Shown piece after piece: positions 1-8,804 of a stretch of 64,000 nucleotides of DNA. A program made the translations under genes and the position numbers. Where the stretch lies: contig OY970315.1 of NCBI GenBank assembly GCA_963716525.1, forward strand, positions 4,154,001-4,218,000. The letters are read 5' to 3'. Source of the stretch: JBBREP01 sp963716525. Lineage in GTDB: Bacteria > Actinomycetota > Acidimicrobiia > IMCC26256 > PALSA-610. Every line of letters starts with the position of its first letter. Positions within the stretch are counted from its first letter, which is position 1. The notes beneath the pieces are model-generated. The model saw only the letters and a list, made by a program, of their open reading frames with translations, did not search any database and was not told the origin of the DNA.

Positions 1-57
1 GAGACCAGCGGACATGCCGACAACGGCAAGTCCACTAGTCAACTTGGTCAATCTCAC
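1..57 (-). CDS. N-terminus of an exported or membrane protein (partial)
   Basis: Reading leftwards from a GTG at 57-55 the codons give (M)RLTKLTSGLAVVGMSAGL before the window ends. This is a short basic stretch followed by a hydrophobic run, as in a signal peptide or first membrane helix. A strong ribosome binding site (GAGGAGA, about 65-70) sits 7 bases upstream, so the start is well supported. It lies downstream of rseP on the same strand, where many actinobacteria carry ispG, but the N-terminus does not look like IspG and the gap of about 350 bases argues for its own promoter. Function unknown. Confidence 0.6.
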   Translation of the reverse strand, partial: MRLTKLTSGLAVVGMSAGL

Positions 58-408
58 GTGGATTCTCCTCTGTAGCTTCTCTGCCAACCGGCCGCCGCGT
101 CCGGTCTGTGGTGTCCGAGGGCACTCCGCCTCCGCCGCGCTCCCAACGTGTGCGATTTCGTGGTTCCCCCGAATGGTCGTCGGCACGAGCGCCGCCGGCC
201 CCCCCGACGACGGTTCGTCGGTGCGGCAGGGCACATGTTGGTGTGCGACCACACTCGGTGTCAAGCATTTGTCAAGGCGTACGCAACAACCCGTAACAGG
301 CGGGTGCCCGGCACGACCCCATTGCGGGCGCGTGTGTGTCAACTCACGTGGCTGATGGGGCCTGAGCGCGCTCTTGGTGTTGTGCCCGGCGCGCGCGGTC
401 GCGACGGG
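58..408. other. Intergenic region between rseP and the partial left-edge gene
   Basis: About 350 bases with no convincing gene; the open frames here lack actinobacterial third-position GC bias and ribosome binding sites. It most likely holds the end of the dxr-rseP transcript and the promoter of the leftward gene starting at 57. The only clear signal is the pair of TTGACA boxes at 259-275. Confidence 0.5.
259..275 (-). promoter_or_regulatory. Two TTGACA boxes 11 bp apart
   Basis: On the minus strand two perfect TTGACA hexamers lie at 275-270 and 264-259, one helical turn apart. TTGACA is the consensus -35 box. A weak -10-like CAACAT follows the second box after 18 bases. The pair sits about 200 bases upstream of the leftward GTG at 57. 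It could be a promoter with alternative -35 boxes or a direct-repeat operator. The role is inferred. Confidence 0.35.
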
Positions 409-1707
409 TCAGAACGGGTTCGCGACAGGATGCGCGATGTCGAGGAACAGGCTCGACAGGAAGATGAACGCGAGGATCGAGAGCGTCGCGACCGCGATCG
501 GCATCAGCTTGGCGAAGTCGACGCGGTACTTGCGCCGGTGGATCTTCGTCATCACCGCCTCGTACAACGCCACCGCGATGTGGCCGCCGTCGAACGGGAT
601 CAGCGGCAGCAGGTTGATGAAGCCGATCGACACGTTGATCGCGATCAGGAGACCGAACACGCTGGCCCAGCCCGCGGCGACCGCGTCGGACGCGTAGCCG
701 GCGACGCCGACCGGCGACACGAAGCGGGCGTCCTGCGCGTTCGCCTGCGCCTTCGGTGTGGAGTTGCTCGCGCTGAAGTTCGACAGGTAGGCGGAGATAC
801 CCGACGGCGAGAAGATGTGGCCGAACCCGGTGACCGTGTCACCGAGCACCTGGGCGGTGCGCACGGGTGCGAGCCCCACGGCCGCGAGCACCGACGGGTG
901 CGGCACGTCGGCCTTCGGGCTGATCCCGAGATAACCGACACCCGAGCCTCCGGGGCCGTCGGCGAGCAACGTGGTGTGCAACGTGAGCAGTTGCGTGCCC
1001 CGATCGACCTCGATCGCGACGCTGCGCCCACCATGGTGACGGATCGCGTCCTGCACCTGCGACCAGTTGCTGATGGCTACACCGTCGATCGCGCGGATGC
1101 GATCGCCCGTGTGCAGTCCCGCGGCCGCGGCCGGCGAGAGCGTGGTGGTGGTCTGCGTCTTGCCGTCGACGGTGCGCTGCAACGACACCTGCTGCTGCAC
1201 CTGGTCGACGACGGGGAGCGGCCTCTCGTCGTGATAGTCGCCCGCGAACGCGAGCACCGACGCCATGAGGATCAGCGCGAGCACGAAATGCGACGCGGGG
1301 CCGGCGAGGAGCGTGGACGTCTTGGCCCAGAAGCCCTTGGCGCGAAACGCCCGGGCCTCGTCGGCCGGGTCGACGTCCTCGAGGTTCGTCATGCCGACGA
1401 TCTTGCAGTAGCCGCCGAGCGGCAACGCCTTGATGCCGTATTCCGTCTCGCCGCGCTGCACCGACCACAGGCGCGGCCCGAAGCCGATGAAGAACTCGCT
1501 CACCTTCATGCCGGCTCGTTTCGCGAATACGAAGTGGCCGAGCTCGTGCAGGCCGATCATCACGATGAAGAAGAAGGCGAGGATGCCCACCACGCCGAGT
1601 GCGTTGGGGTTGGCGAGGCCGAGCACCACGAGCGCGCCGGTCACGATCGATCCGACGAGCACGATCTGGCGCACCTGCACCGGCACGGTGTCGAGCGGAT
1701 CCCTCAT
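409..1707 (-). CDS. rseP: Site-2 protease, RseP/Rip1 family (M50)
   Basis: 432 aa intramembrane zinc metalloprotease that cuts membrane-bound anti-sigma factors after a first periplasmic cut. HELGH is near residue 54 within the first hydrophobic segment (GLHELGHFVFAKRAG), followed by FIGFGPRL. A PDZ domain spans about residues 190-270, and the C-terminal helix carries NLLPLIPFDGGH, whose Asp is the third zinc ligand. The ATG at 1707 has AGGAG five bases upstream and overlaps the dxr stop by 4 bp, so the two are translationally coupled. The dxr-rseP pairing is standard in actinobacteria. Confidence 0.95.
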   Translation of the reverse strand: MRDPLDTVPVQVRQIVLVGSIVTGALVVLGLANPNALGVVGILAFFFIVMIGLHELGHFVFAKRAGMKVSEFFIGFGPRLWSVQRGETEYGIKALPLGGYCKIVGMTNLEDVDPADEARAFRAKGFWAKTSTLLAGPASHFVLALILMASVLAFAGDYHDERPLPVVDQVQQQVSLQRTVDGKTQTTTTLSPAAAAGLHTGDRIRAIDGVAISNWSQVQDAIRHHGGRSVAIEVDRGTQLLTLHTTLLADGPGGSGVGYLGISPKADVPHPSVLAAVGLAPVRTAQVLGDTVTGFGHIFSPSGISAYLSNFSASNSTPKAQANAQDARFVSPVGVAGYASDAVAAGWASVFGLLIAINVSIGFINLLPLIPFDGGHIAVALYEAVMTKIHRRKYRVDFAKLMPIAVATLSILAFIFLSSLFLDIAHPVANPF

Positions 1708-2825
1708 GGCGCGCTCCTGGCCACCTCAGCGGCGGCGAGCACGCGCGAGCTTCGGTCGGCTTCGAGCACGTCGTCGGTGGTATCGGCCGGACCGCTGCCC
1801 TGCTGGAGCACCGCGTCGACAACGTCGGTGATCGAGGGCCATGCGATGCGGCCGGCGAGGAAGGATTCCACCGCCACCTCGTTCGCGCCCGAGAGGATCG
1901 CGGGAGCGGTGCCGCCGGCCCGGCCGGCGTCGTACGCGAGCGCCAGCCCGCGGAACGTCGCCAGATCGGGCGGCTCGAACGTGAGCGTGTGCGCGGTCGT
2001 CAGATCCATCGCGCCGAACGGCTGAGGCAGGCGACCGGGCGCGCCGAGCGCGAGCCCGATCGGCAGGCGCATGTCGGGCATCGACAGCTGCGCGATGAGC
2101 GCGCCGTCGACGAACTCGACCATCGAGTGCACGATCGACTGCGGATGCACGACGACGTCGATCGCGTCGAACGCCACGCCGAACAGCTCGTGGGCCTCGA
2201 TCACCTCGAGGCCCTTGTTGAACAGCGTCGAGCTGTCGACCGTGATCTTCGGGCCCATCGACCACGTGGGATGCGCGAGCGCCTCGGCCACGGTGACGCC
2301 GGCGAGCTCCGCACGGGTGCGGCCGCGGAACGGACCACCGCTCGCGGTGAGCACGAGCCGGCGCACCTCGCTCGGGCGACCGGCCCGCAGGCACTGGTAG
2401 ATCGCCGAGTGCTCGGAATCCACCGGCACGATCTCGCCGCCGCCGTCGGCGCGCGCTTTGGCGACCACCGGGCCGCCAGCGATGAGGCTCTCCTTGTTCG
2501 CGAGCGCGAGCCGCTTGCCGGCGCGCAGCGCGGCGAGCGTGGCCGGCAGGCCGGCGAACCCCACCACCGCGTTGAGCACGACGTCGGCCTCCGGCACCGA
2601 GGCGAGCGCCGCGAGCTCCGCAGCAGGATCGGCGCAGCGCGACGCCACGACGGCACGCTCGCAGGCCACATGGTGCGTGGCGCACTGCTCGGCGAGCAGC
2701 TCGGCGTTGCTGCCGGCGGCCAGCCCGACGACGGCGAATCGGTCGGGGTGCGCGGCGATGACGTCGAGCGCCTGCGTGCCGATCGAGCCCGTGCACCCGA
2801 GCACCACGATTTTCAGCATCGCCAT
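1704..2825 (-). CDS. dxr: 1-deoxy-D-xylulose 5-phosphate reductoisomerase
   Basis: 373 aa. It converts DXP to MEP with NADPH, the committed step of the non-mevalonate isoprenoid pathway. The N-terminal NADP-binding motif is VLGCTGSIGTQ, and VDSEHSA, TASGGPF and a metal- and substrate-binding central domain follow. The length is slightly short of the usual 385-400 aa but no motif is missing. An ATG two codons downstream (2819) is an equally possible start; no clear ribosome binding site separates them. It forms an operon with rseP. Confidence 0.95.
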   Translation of the reverse strand: MAMLKIVVLGCTGSIGTQALDVIAAHPDRFAVVGLAAGSNAELLAEQCATHHVACERAVVASRCADPAAELAALASVPEADVVLNAVVGFAGLPATLAALRAGKRLALANKESLIAGGPVVAKARADGGGEIVPVDSEHSAIYQCLRAGRPSEVRRLVLTASGGPFRGRTRAELAGVTVAEALAHPTWSMGPKITVDSSTLFNKGLEVIEAHELFGVAFDAIDVVVHPQSIVHSMVEFVDGALIAQLSMPDMRLPIGLALGAPGRLPQPFGAMDLTTAHTLTFEPPDLATFRGLALAYDAGRAGGTAPAILSGANEVAVESFLAGRIAWPSITDVVDAVLQQGSGPADTTDDVLEADRSSRVLAAAEVARSAP

Positions 2826-2919
2826 GAATCGTAGGGCGGCAAGCAGTGTCGCTCAGTTCGGAGTCCAACATTCGGTAAGGCTGCTTGGGACCGTCCTCAG
2901 GCGTGGCCATACTGCATCC

Positions 2920-2979
2920 CCCGGTACATCTCCGGGTACATCTCCGGGTACATCTCCGGGTATTTCTCGGGGTATGTGT
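2920..2979 (+). repeat. 12-bp tandem repeat, five units
   Basis: Five tandem 12-bp units, consensus CCGGGTACATCT. Units 2 and 3 are identical and the last two diverge. The array ends 19 bases before the GTG at 2999 and is open in that reading frame, where it would encode a His-Leu-Arg-Val tetrapeptide repeat. It therefore lies either in the 5' leader or in an extended N-terminus. Confidence 0.85.
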
Positions 2980-2998
2980 GTGCGGGAGGCGACAGCGA

Positions 2999-5158
2999 GT
3001 GCGGACGTTGGGCAAAGGCGTCGCGCTCCCGATCGCAGTGTCGTGTGCGGTCGCCGCGTGCTGCGTTGCGGGCGCGACGCCCGCGACGGCACGCGCACCG
3101 AACACCGCTACGGCCACGGCCACGCGACGGATCACCCTCGAATCGATCGTGGGCTCGCCGTCGGGCGCGCACCACCAGGGTGACGGCGACTCGCGCGCGC
3201 CGTCGGCATCGGTCGACGGCCGCTACGTGGCGTTCGAGTCCGACGCGACGAACCTCGTGGCGAACGACACGAACAACCGCACCGACGTGTACCTGCGCGA
3301 CAACCTCACGCTCGCGGTGACGCGCGCGAGCGCCAAGCTCGCGAACGGCCGCCAGCCCGACGACGACAGCTTCGACCCGACGCTCTCGAGCGACGGCAGC
3401 AAGCTCGCCTACGTGAGCGACGCCGACGGCATCACGGCCGACGACCGCAACGGCGGCGGCGACGCGTACGTGTACGACGTGCACGGGCACACCACTGTGC
3501 GCGCCAGCGTGGCCTCCGGCTACCCGGGCGGCAACGCGGGCGGCAACCCCGACGGCAACGACGACGGGATCGACTACACGACCCAGGCCGCGATCAGCGC
3601 CGACGGCAGCTCGGTGGCCTTCACCACTGACAACGGGCTGTCGATCGTGGACGCCAACAGCGACAGCGACGTGTACCTGCGCGACCTCGCGCATCGCACG
3701 ACGATCCGGCTCAGCGGCAGCCGCACCGGGGACCCCGACGGCGGCGGGGGCGAGGACGCGGCGCCGTCGTCCGACGCGTGCGAGATCGCCTTCTCGTCGA
3801 CTGCGGGCGACCTCGTGGCCGGCGACACCAACGCCCGGCCCGACGTGTTCGTCTACGACCGCTGCAGCCGCAGCACGCTCACGACCGCGAGCCAGAAGCA
3901 CGTGCGCGTGTCGGTGAGTCCGGCCGGTAACCAGGCGAACGGACCGAGCACCACGCCGTCGATCAGCGCGAACGGTCGCTACGTGGTGTTCGCGTCGAAG
4001 GCCACGAACCTCGCCGCGACGAAGGTGCCGGGCGGGCACTGGCAGATCTATCTCCGCGACCGCGACGCCGACGGCAACGGCGTGCTCGACGAGACCGGCG
4101 CGCACCGCACCACGACCACCGTGGTCTCCGCCGCATCGGGCGTCGCCGCGAATCACGACGCCACGTCTCCTTCGATCAGTGCCGACGGCTGCGTGGTCGC
4201 GTTCGTGTCCGACGCCACGAACCTCGGCGCAAGCGCCGGCGGGACCCGCCAGATCTTCACCGTCGACCGTTGCCACGGCAACGTGATCACGCGCACCACC
4301 AGCGGCACCGGCGGCACCACCGCGAACGGACCGAGCGCCGACCCGGCCTTCGAGCCCGACGGCGATCAGGTGCTGTTCGACTCGGACGCGCGCAACCTCG
4401 TGGCCGGCGACACCAACGGCGGCGTGCCCGCGACCGACGTGTTCGCCGCGCTGTGGCGCGCCGACACGCACGCGCCGCTGCTCGCAGACTCGACGGTGGG
4501 GATTCCCTCGACGTCGTCGGTGTGGTTGCTCGACACTGGCGCGCGCAACGTGCAGCCGTCATGGGACGCGTGGGACCCGTCGGGCGTCGTCGACTACACG
4601 GTCGACCTCGCGCGGTTCTTCTGGAACAAGGCGGGTGTGGGCACCGCCTACGCGCACTTCTACGCGAACACCACCGCGTCGAGCGGCGCGTTCAGTGCCT
4701 CGGTGCCCGGCACCACCTATTGCCTCCGGGTCGGCGCGGCCACCGACGCCGCGCACAACACCTCCACCGGCGCCGGGCCGGCCACGTGCCGGGCGCTACC
4801 GCTCGAGGCGACGCAGCTGAGCTTCGGCTCCGGTTGGAGCCGCTCCAGCCCCGGCGGTGCATACGGCGGCGTGGCGTACCGCACCACCGTGAAGGGCGCC
4901 ACGATGACCCGCAGGTACGTCGCCGCCGACCGGCTCGCGATCGTCGCCACCACCTGCCCCACCTGCGGCTCGGTCGACGTCTACCTGAACAAGACCCGCC
5001 TCGCACGGGTGAACCTCGTGTCGGCCACGACCCGGTCGCCGGTGGCCATCCCCGTCGCGACCTGGTCGTCGTTGCATTCCGGTACTCTCACCCTCGAGGT
5101 GACATCCACCGCCAAGGCGGTCGTGGTGCAGGGCGTGGGCGTTTACCAGGACCATTGA
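2999..5158 (+). CDS. Exported PD40/TolB-like beta-propeller protein
   Basis: 719 aa from GTG 2999, which has GGGAGG nine bases upstream. Residues 1-35 form a signal peptide ending near the PATA sequence. Residues 50-460 hold about six PD40-type repeats with the recurring pattern DG..VAF.SDATNLV..DTN...DVYLRD, which forms a beta-propeller blade. The C-terminal third (about 470-719) is a separate beta-rich region with CPTCGSVDVYL. The open frame extends upstream to TTG 2885 through the 12-bp repeats, so a longer start is not excluded. Such proteins are usually secreted or surface-attached; ligand unknown. The following membrane protein overlaps its stop. Confidence 0.8.
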   Translation: MRTLGKGVALPIAVSCAVAACCVAGATPATARAPNTATATATRRITLESIVGSPSGAHHQGDGDSRAPSASVDGRYVAFESDATNLVANDTNNRTDVYLRDNLTLAVTRASAKLANGRQPDDDSFDPTLSSDGSKLAYVSDADGITADDRNGGGDAYVYDVHGHTTVRASVASGYPGGNAGGNPDGNDDGIDYTTQAAISADGSSVAFTTDNGLSIVDANSDSDVYLRDLAHRTTIRLSGSRTGDPDGGGGEDAAPSSDACEIAFSSTAGDLVAGDTNARPDVFVYDRCSRSTLTTASQKHVRVSVSPAGNQANGPSTTPSISANGRYVVFASKATNLAATKVPGGHWQIYLRDRDADGNGVLDETGAHRTTTTVVSAASGVAANHDATSPSISADGCVVAFVSDATNLGASAGGTRQIFTVDRCHGNVITRTTSGTGGTTANGPSADPAFEPDGDQVLFDSDARNLVAGDTNGGVPATDVFAALWRADTHAPLLADSTVGIPSTSSVWLLDTGARNVQPSWDAWDPSGVVDYTVDLARFFWNKAGVGTAYAHFYANTTASSGAFSASVPGTTYCLRVGAATDAAHNTSTGAGPATCRALPLEATQLSFGSGWSRSSPGGAYGGVAYRTTVKGATMTRRYVAADRLAIVATTCPTCGSVDVYLNKTRLARVNLVSATTRSPVAIPVATWSSLHSGTLTLEVTSTAKAVVVQGVGVYQDH

Positions 5159-5814
5159 ACGACGAGCAGCATCCCGACGAGACCGACACCGTCCGGCCGG
5201 ACGACGAATCTCGGATCAACCGCCAGGTCGTGCTCGGCGGTGTCGTCGTCGCGCTCACGCTCGCGATCGCGGCGTGGCTTGCATACGGCGTCGTGGAGCG
5301 CTCGGCCACCTCGCCGCGCGCCGCGGGGCTCGTGCCCGACGGTGCGAGCGCCATCGTGCACGGCACGACGTCGACCCTCCCCGATCGCGGCGCCACCTCG
5401 ACGACGCGCAAGGCAGGCACGACGACCTCGACGGGCCGCCAGGGCGGCACCACGCCCCGCTCGTCGACCACCGCGCCGGGCACCACCGCGGCCGGCAGCG
5501 GCTCGCCCGGGTTCGCGGCGTTGTGGCAGGCCTACTCCGCGTCATGGGTGTCCGAGTGCAAGAGCATCTGGCAGCACTCGTCGAACGGCAAGCTGTACGA
5601 CCCCGAAGATCCGGGTTCGGTGTACACGATCAACGACTGCACCCGCACGCTCGACAAGCTGTTCGTGACCGCGAACGTGACCACGGTGGCCAAGGCGCGC
5701 ACCGAGGGCGCGCGCGACGCCGCGAGCTTCACCGGGCAGCTGACCCTGTCGGGCAAGCTCTGCTGGGTGGATCCGGCCACCGATCAGGTGAAGGGTTGCT
5801 GGGTCGGCAGCTGA
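5155..5814 (+). CDS. Small membrane-anchored protein, Thr/Ser-rich stalk
   Basis: About 219 aa, starting at TTG 5155 that overlaps the stop of the preceding gene; AGGA lies a few bases before it. An acidic N-terminus (NDEQHPDETD) is followed by one transmembrane helix around residues 24-46, a low-complexity Thr/Ser/Gly linker (about 60-115) and a compact C-terminal domain of about 100 aa with four cysteines (SECK, NDCT, KLCW, KGCW) that could pair as two disulfides outside the membrane. I recognise no family. Overlap suggests co-translation with the beta-propeller protein. Confidence 0.65.
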   Translation: MNDEQHPDETDTVRPDDESRINRQVVLGGVVVALTLAIAAWLAYGVVERSATSPRAAGLVPDGASAIVHGTTSTLPDRGATSTTRKAGTTTSTGRQGGTTPRSSTTAPGTTAAGSGSPGFAALWQAYSASWVSECKSIWQHSSNGKLYDPEDPGSVYTINDCTRTLDKLFVTANVTTVAKARTEGARDAASFTGQLTLSGKLCWVDPATDQVKGCWVGS

Positions 5815-5835
5815 CCCGCTGATCGACCTGCGGCG

Positions 5836-7398
5836 TCAGAACATCTTGAGGTGGAGCGTCACGTAGTACGCGACGGGCAGCGCGAAGAGCAGGCCGTCGA
5901 AGCGGTCGAGGAACCCGCCGTGGCCGGGCAACAGCGTGCCGAAGTCCTTCACGCCGAGGTCGCGCTTCAGCATCGACTCGCAGAGATCGCCGACGAGCGC
6001 GGCGACACCGAGGAGCAAGCCGGTCGCCGCGAGCACGAGCAGCCGGTGACCGTGCCACGGTGCGAGGTGCGGCAGGATGACCAACGCCACGAGGAGCGAG
6101 GCGACGACGCCCGCAAGCGTGCCCTCCACCGTCTTGCCCGGTGACGTGTTCGGCGCGATCGGCGCGCTGCCGAGCCGGCTGCCGGCGAAATAGCCGACGA
6201 CGTCGTAGGCGATGACCACGAGCACGGTGCCGATGAGCAGCCCCACACCGTCGGGCCCGCGCTGCAGCAACAGCCCTGCGTAGCCGCCGAGCCCGCCGAT
6301 GTAACAGAACACCATCAGGCTGATCGCGACGCCGATCACGGGCCGCCCGGGGCCGACACGCCAGAGGAACCACACGAACGACACGAGCGTGACGAGCGCG
6401 AACAGCACCGCGAACGGGCCGAGGCCCGCCGCCGCGCCCGCGCGCGCCGCCACGTCGGAGCCCTTCAACGGCACGAGCGGTGCGGCCGCACACGCGACCA
6501 CCACGGGCAACGTGGCCGGGCGCAGACCCTTCGCCTGCAGCACCGCACACAGCTCGAAGCCGCATACCGCGACGACGGCCGCGGCGAGCAAGGCCGTCCA
6601 GACCTGGCCGAGGGAGAAGCACGCCAGCGCGATCGCCGCGAACACGCCGGCGGTGGCGAGTGCAACCGGCAGGTCGCGCCCGCCCGTGGGCAGCACGTCG
6701 CCGGTGCCGCCACTGCTGCCAGTGGGCGCGCCGGCCGCCGCCGGCCCGCCCCGGCGGATCGGGCCGCGTGAGGACGGGCGCGGGTCGGGCGTGGACGTCA
6801 CCACGGCGCGCGTGCCGCTGCGGCGCCGGGCCCGCACCTGGGCCACGAAGGTCTCGTCGTCGTCGGCCGTCTGCGGCTCACGGCCGGCCATCGCGCCGAG
6901 CCGCTCGTCGTCGGCCGACGCGTCGCCCAGCACCGCCACGTCGCTGTCGGACCAGTCGTCGCCGGCCGCGCGAAAGCGGGGCTCCTCGGCGCCGACCACC
7001 GGGACCTGGCCCGAGGGTGGTTCCGACCAGTGCGGTAGCGCTTCCATCTCGCCGGTGGTGACAGGTGGCGCGTAGTCGGGCTCGAGCCATGCCGGCGCCT
7101 CGAGCGAGTCGCCCTCGGGCGGGGCCGCGCGCTCGACGTCGGTGGCGTCGCCGGACGCCTGGGCCTGGGCCGACCAGGTGGGCCCCTCCTCGCTGGTCAT
7201 CTCGGCCCACGAGCGTTGCTCGACCGCTTCCGCGGTCGCCTCGGACCGCGTGACCGGCAGTGCCTCGGTGGCGTCGGGCTCGTCATCGCCCCCGGCGCGG
7301 CGGTCGGCCTCGATCGCCGCGGCCTCCTGGGCACCCAGGATGCGGACCCCCTCGGCGGCGGGGGTGCTGCGCTCGCCATGGTCGTCGTGCTCTGCCAC
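5836..7398 (-). CDS. cdsA: Phosphatidate cytidylyltransferase with long acidic N-terminal extension
   Basis: 520 aa. It makes CDP-diacylglycerol from phosphatidate and CTP, the entry to phospholipid head-group synthesis. The catalytic part is the C-terminal half: about eight membrane helices and the family signature ending in LKRDLGVKDFG..LPGHGGFLDR. Residues 1 to about 235 are hydrophilic, rich in Glu, Asp, Ala and Pro, and have no recognisable fold; the family is usually 270-300 aa. The GTG start at 7398 has GGGGAGG six bases upstream, so the extension is probably real. It is the last gene of the rpsB-tsf-pyrH-frr-cdsA operon. Confidence 0.93.
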   Translation of the reverse strand: MAEHDDHGERSTPAAEGVRILGAQEAAAIEADRRAGGDDEPDATEALPVTRSEATAEAVEQRSWAEMTSEEGPTWSAQAQASGDATDVERAAPPEGDSLEAPAWLEPDYAPPVTTGEMEALPHWSEPPSGQVPVVGAEEPRFRAAGDDWSDSDVAVLGDASADDERLGAMAGREPQTADDDETFVAQVRARRRSGTRAVVTSTPDPRPSSRGPIRRGGPAAAGAPTGSSGGTGDVLPTGGRDLPVALATAGVFAAIALACFSLGQVWTALLAAAVVAVCGFELCAVLQAKGLRPATLPVVVACAAAPLVPLKGSDVAARAGAAAGLGPFAVLFALVTLVSFVWFLWRVGPGRPVIGVAISLMVFCYIGGLGGYAGLLLQRGPDGVGLLIGTVLVVIAYDVVGYFAGSRLGSAPIAPNTSPGKTVEGTLAGVVASLLVALVILPHLAPWHGHRLLVLAATGLLLGVAALVGDLCESMLKRDLGVKDFGTLLPGHGGFLDRFDGLLFALPVAYYVTLHLKMF

Positions 7399-7464
7399 CG
7401 GCGCCTCCCCCTTTCAACCGGACCGCGGCCCGGGCTGGAATGGACCAGCAGCGACCTTACCGGG

Positions 7465-8025
7465 TCATACCTCGAGCAGCTCGCGTTCCTTGTGCTCGAG
7501 TGCCTTGTCGATTTCGGCCACGACCTCGTGGGTGAGCTTCTCGAGCTCCTTCTCCACCCGGGCGAGCTCGTCGTCGCTGATCTCGCCGTCCTTGGCGAGG
7601 TGCTCGAGCTCCTGGCGCGCGTGGCGCCGCACGTTGCGCACCGCCACCCGGCCGTCCTCGGCCTTCGCCTTGGCGAGCTTCACGAACTCCTTGCGGCGCT
7701 CCTGGGTGAGCTCGGGGAACACGAGGCGGATCTGCTGGCCGTCGTTGCCCGGGTTGACGCCGAGGTCGCTGCCCTGGATCGCCTTCTCGATCGCCTTCAG
7801 CGCGCCCTGGTCGTAGGGCGAGATCACAAGCACGCGCGGTTCGGGCACCGCGAAGCCCGCGAGCTGCTGAAGCGGAACCTCCGACCCGTAGTAGTCGACC
7901 TTCAGCTTCTCGACGAGCGCCGGGTTGGCCCGCCCGGTGCGCAGCGCCCCGAACTCCGCGAGCATGTGCTCCACGGCCTTGTGCATTTTGTCCTTGCACT
8001 CGGCCACATGGGGATCGGTGGTCAT
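7465..8025 (-). CDS. frr: Ribosome recycling factor
   Basis: 186 aa, the normal length. With EF-G it splits the post-termination ribosome. It contains LRTGRANPAL, YYGSEVPLQQLA, the ISPYD hinge, and a C-terminal three-helix bundle with VRNVRRHA. ATG 8025 has GAGGAG eight bases upstream. It sits between pyrH and cdsA as in most actinobacteria. Confidence 0.97.
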   Translation of the reverse strand: MTTDPHVAECKDKMHKAVEHMLAEFGALRTGRANPALVEKLKVDYYGSEVPLQQLAGFAVPEPRVLVISPYDQGALKAIEKAIQGSDLGVNPGNDGQQIRLVFPELTQERRKEFVKLAKAKAEDGRVAVRNVRRHARQELEHLAKDGEISDDELARVEKELEKLTHEVVAEIDKALEHKERELLEV

Positions 8026-8064
8026 CGGCTCGTCTCCTCGCGCTGCTCGCGCACGCCCGGTGGT

Positions 8065-8796
8065 TCAGCCCGTATGGACGAGCGTACCGATCGGCTCGCC
8101 AACCAGCGCCCGGCGGATGTTGCCCGGCTCCATCACGTTGAACACGATGATCGGCAGCGCGTTGTCCTTGCAGAACGTGATCGCGGTGGAGTCCATCACG
8201 TCGAGCCCGCGGGTGATCACCTCGAGATGGCTGATCGCGTCGAGCTTCACGGCCGTGGGATCCTTGCGCGGGTCGGCCGAGTAGACGCCGTCGACACCGG
8301 AGTGCGTGCCCTTCAGCACCGCGCCGGCACCGATCTCCGCGGCGCGCAGCGCGGCCGTGGTGTCGGTGGTGAAGTAGGGGTTGCCGGTGCCCGCGCCGAA
8401 GATCACCACCCGCCCCTTCTCGAGATGGCGGATCGCCCGCAACGGGATGTACGGCTCAGCGATCTGGGCCATCGAGATCGCGGTCTGCACGCGCGTCTGC
8501 TGGCCGGCCGCTTCGAGCGCGTCCTGCAATGCCAGCGCGTTGATGACGGTCGCGAGCATGCCCATGTAGTCGGCGCGGGCGCGGTCCATGCCACGCCGCG
8601 CGCCCGACAGCCCGCGCCAGATGTTGCCGCCGCCGACCACGATCGCGAGCTCGACGCCGAACTCGCTGCGCACCGCCGTCACCTCGTCGGCGATGCGCGT
8701 CGCGACCTCTGCATCGATGCCGTAACCGATCCGCTGGTCGGCGAACGCCTCACCCGAGAGCTTCAGTACAACTCGTCGGTACTGGCTCGATCCCAC
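8065..8796 (-). CDS. pyrH: Uridylate kinase (UMP kinase)
   Basis: 243 aa member of the amino-acid kinase fold. It phosphorylates UMP to UDP using ATP; the bacterial enzyme is a hexamer regulated by UTP and GTP. Visible motifs are VLKLSGEAF at the N-terminus, VVGGGNIWRG for phosphate binding, GTGNPYFTTDTTAA and KGTHSGVDGVY. The GTG start at 8796 lies 8 bases after the tsf stop, so the two are tightly linked. Confidence 0.97.
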   Translation of the reverse strand: MGSSQYRRVVLKLSGEAFADQRIGYGIDAEVATRIADEVTAVRSEFGVELAIVVGGGNIWRGLSGARRGMDRARADYMGMLATVINALALQDALEAAGQQTRVQTAISMAQIAEPYIPLRAIRHLEKGRVVIFGAGTGNPYFTTDTTAALRAAEIGAGAVLKGTHSGVDGVYSADPRKDPTAVKLDAISHLEVITRGLDVMDSTAITFCKDNALPIIVFNVMEPGNIRRALVGEPIGTLVHTG

Positions 8797-8804
8797 GAGC
8801 TGGC

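Noticed and set aside
148..2834. Long plus-strand frames opposite rseP and dxr
   Set aside because: They mirror the minus-strand genes, lack start sites with ribosome binding sites, and are of extreme Arg/Ala/Glu composition.
2885..2998. Upstream TTG start of the beta-propeller gene as the main start
   Set aside because: GTG 2999 has a good ribosome binding site and leads directly into a normal signal peptide. The longer form is kept only as an alternative.
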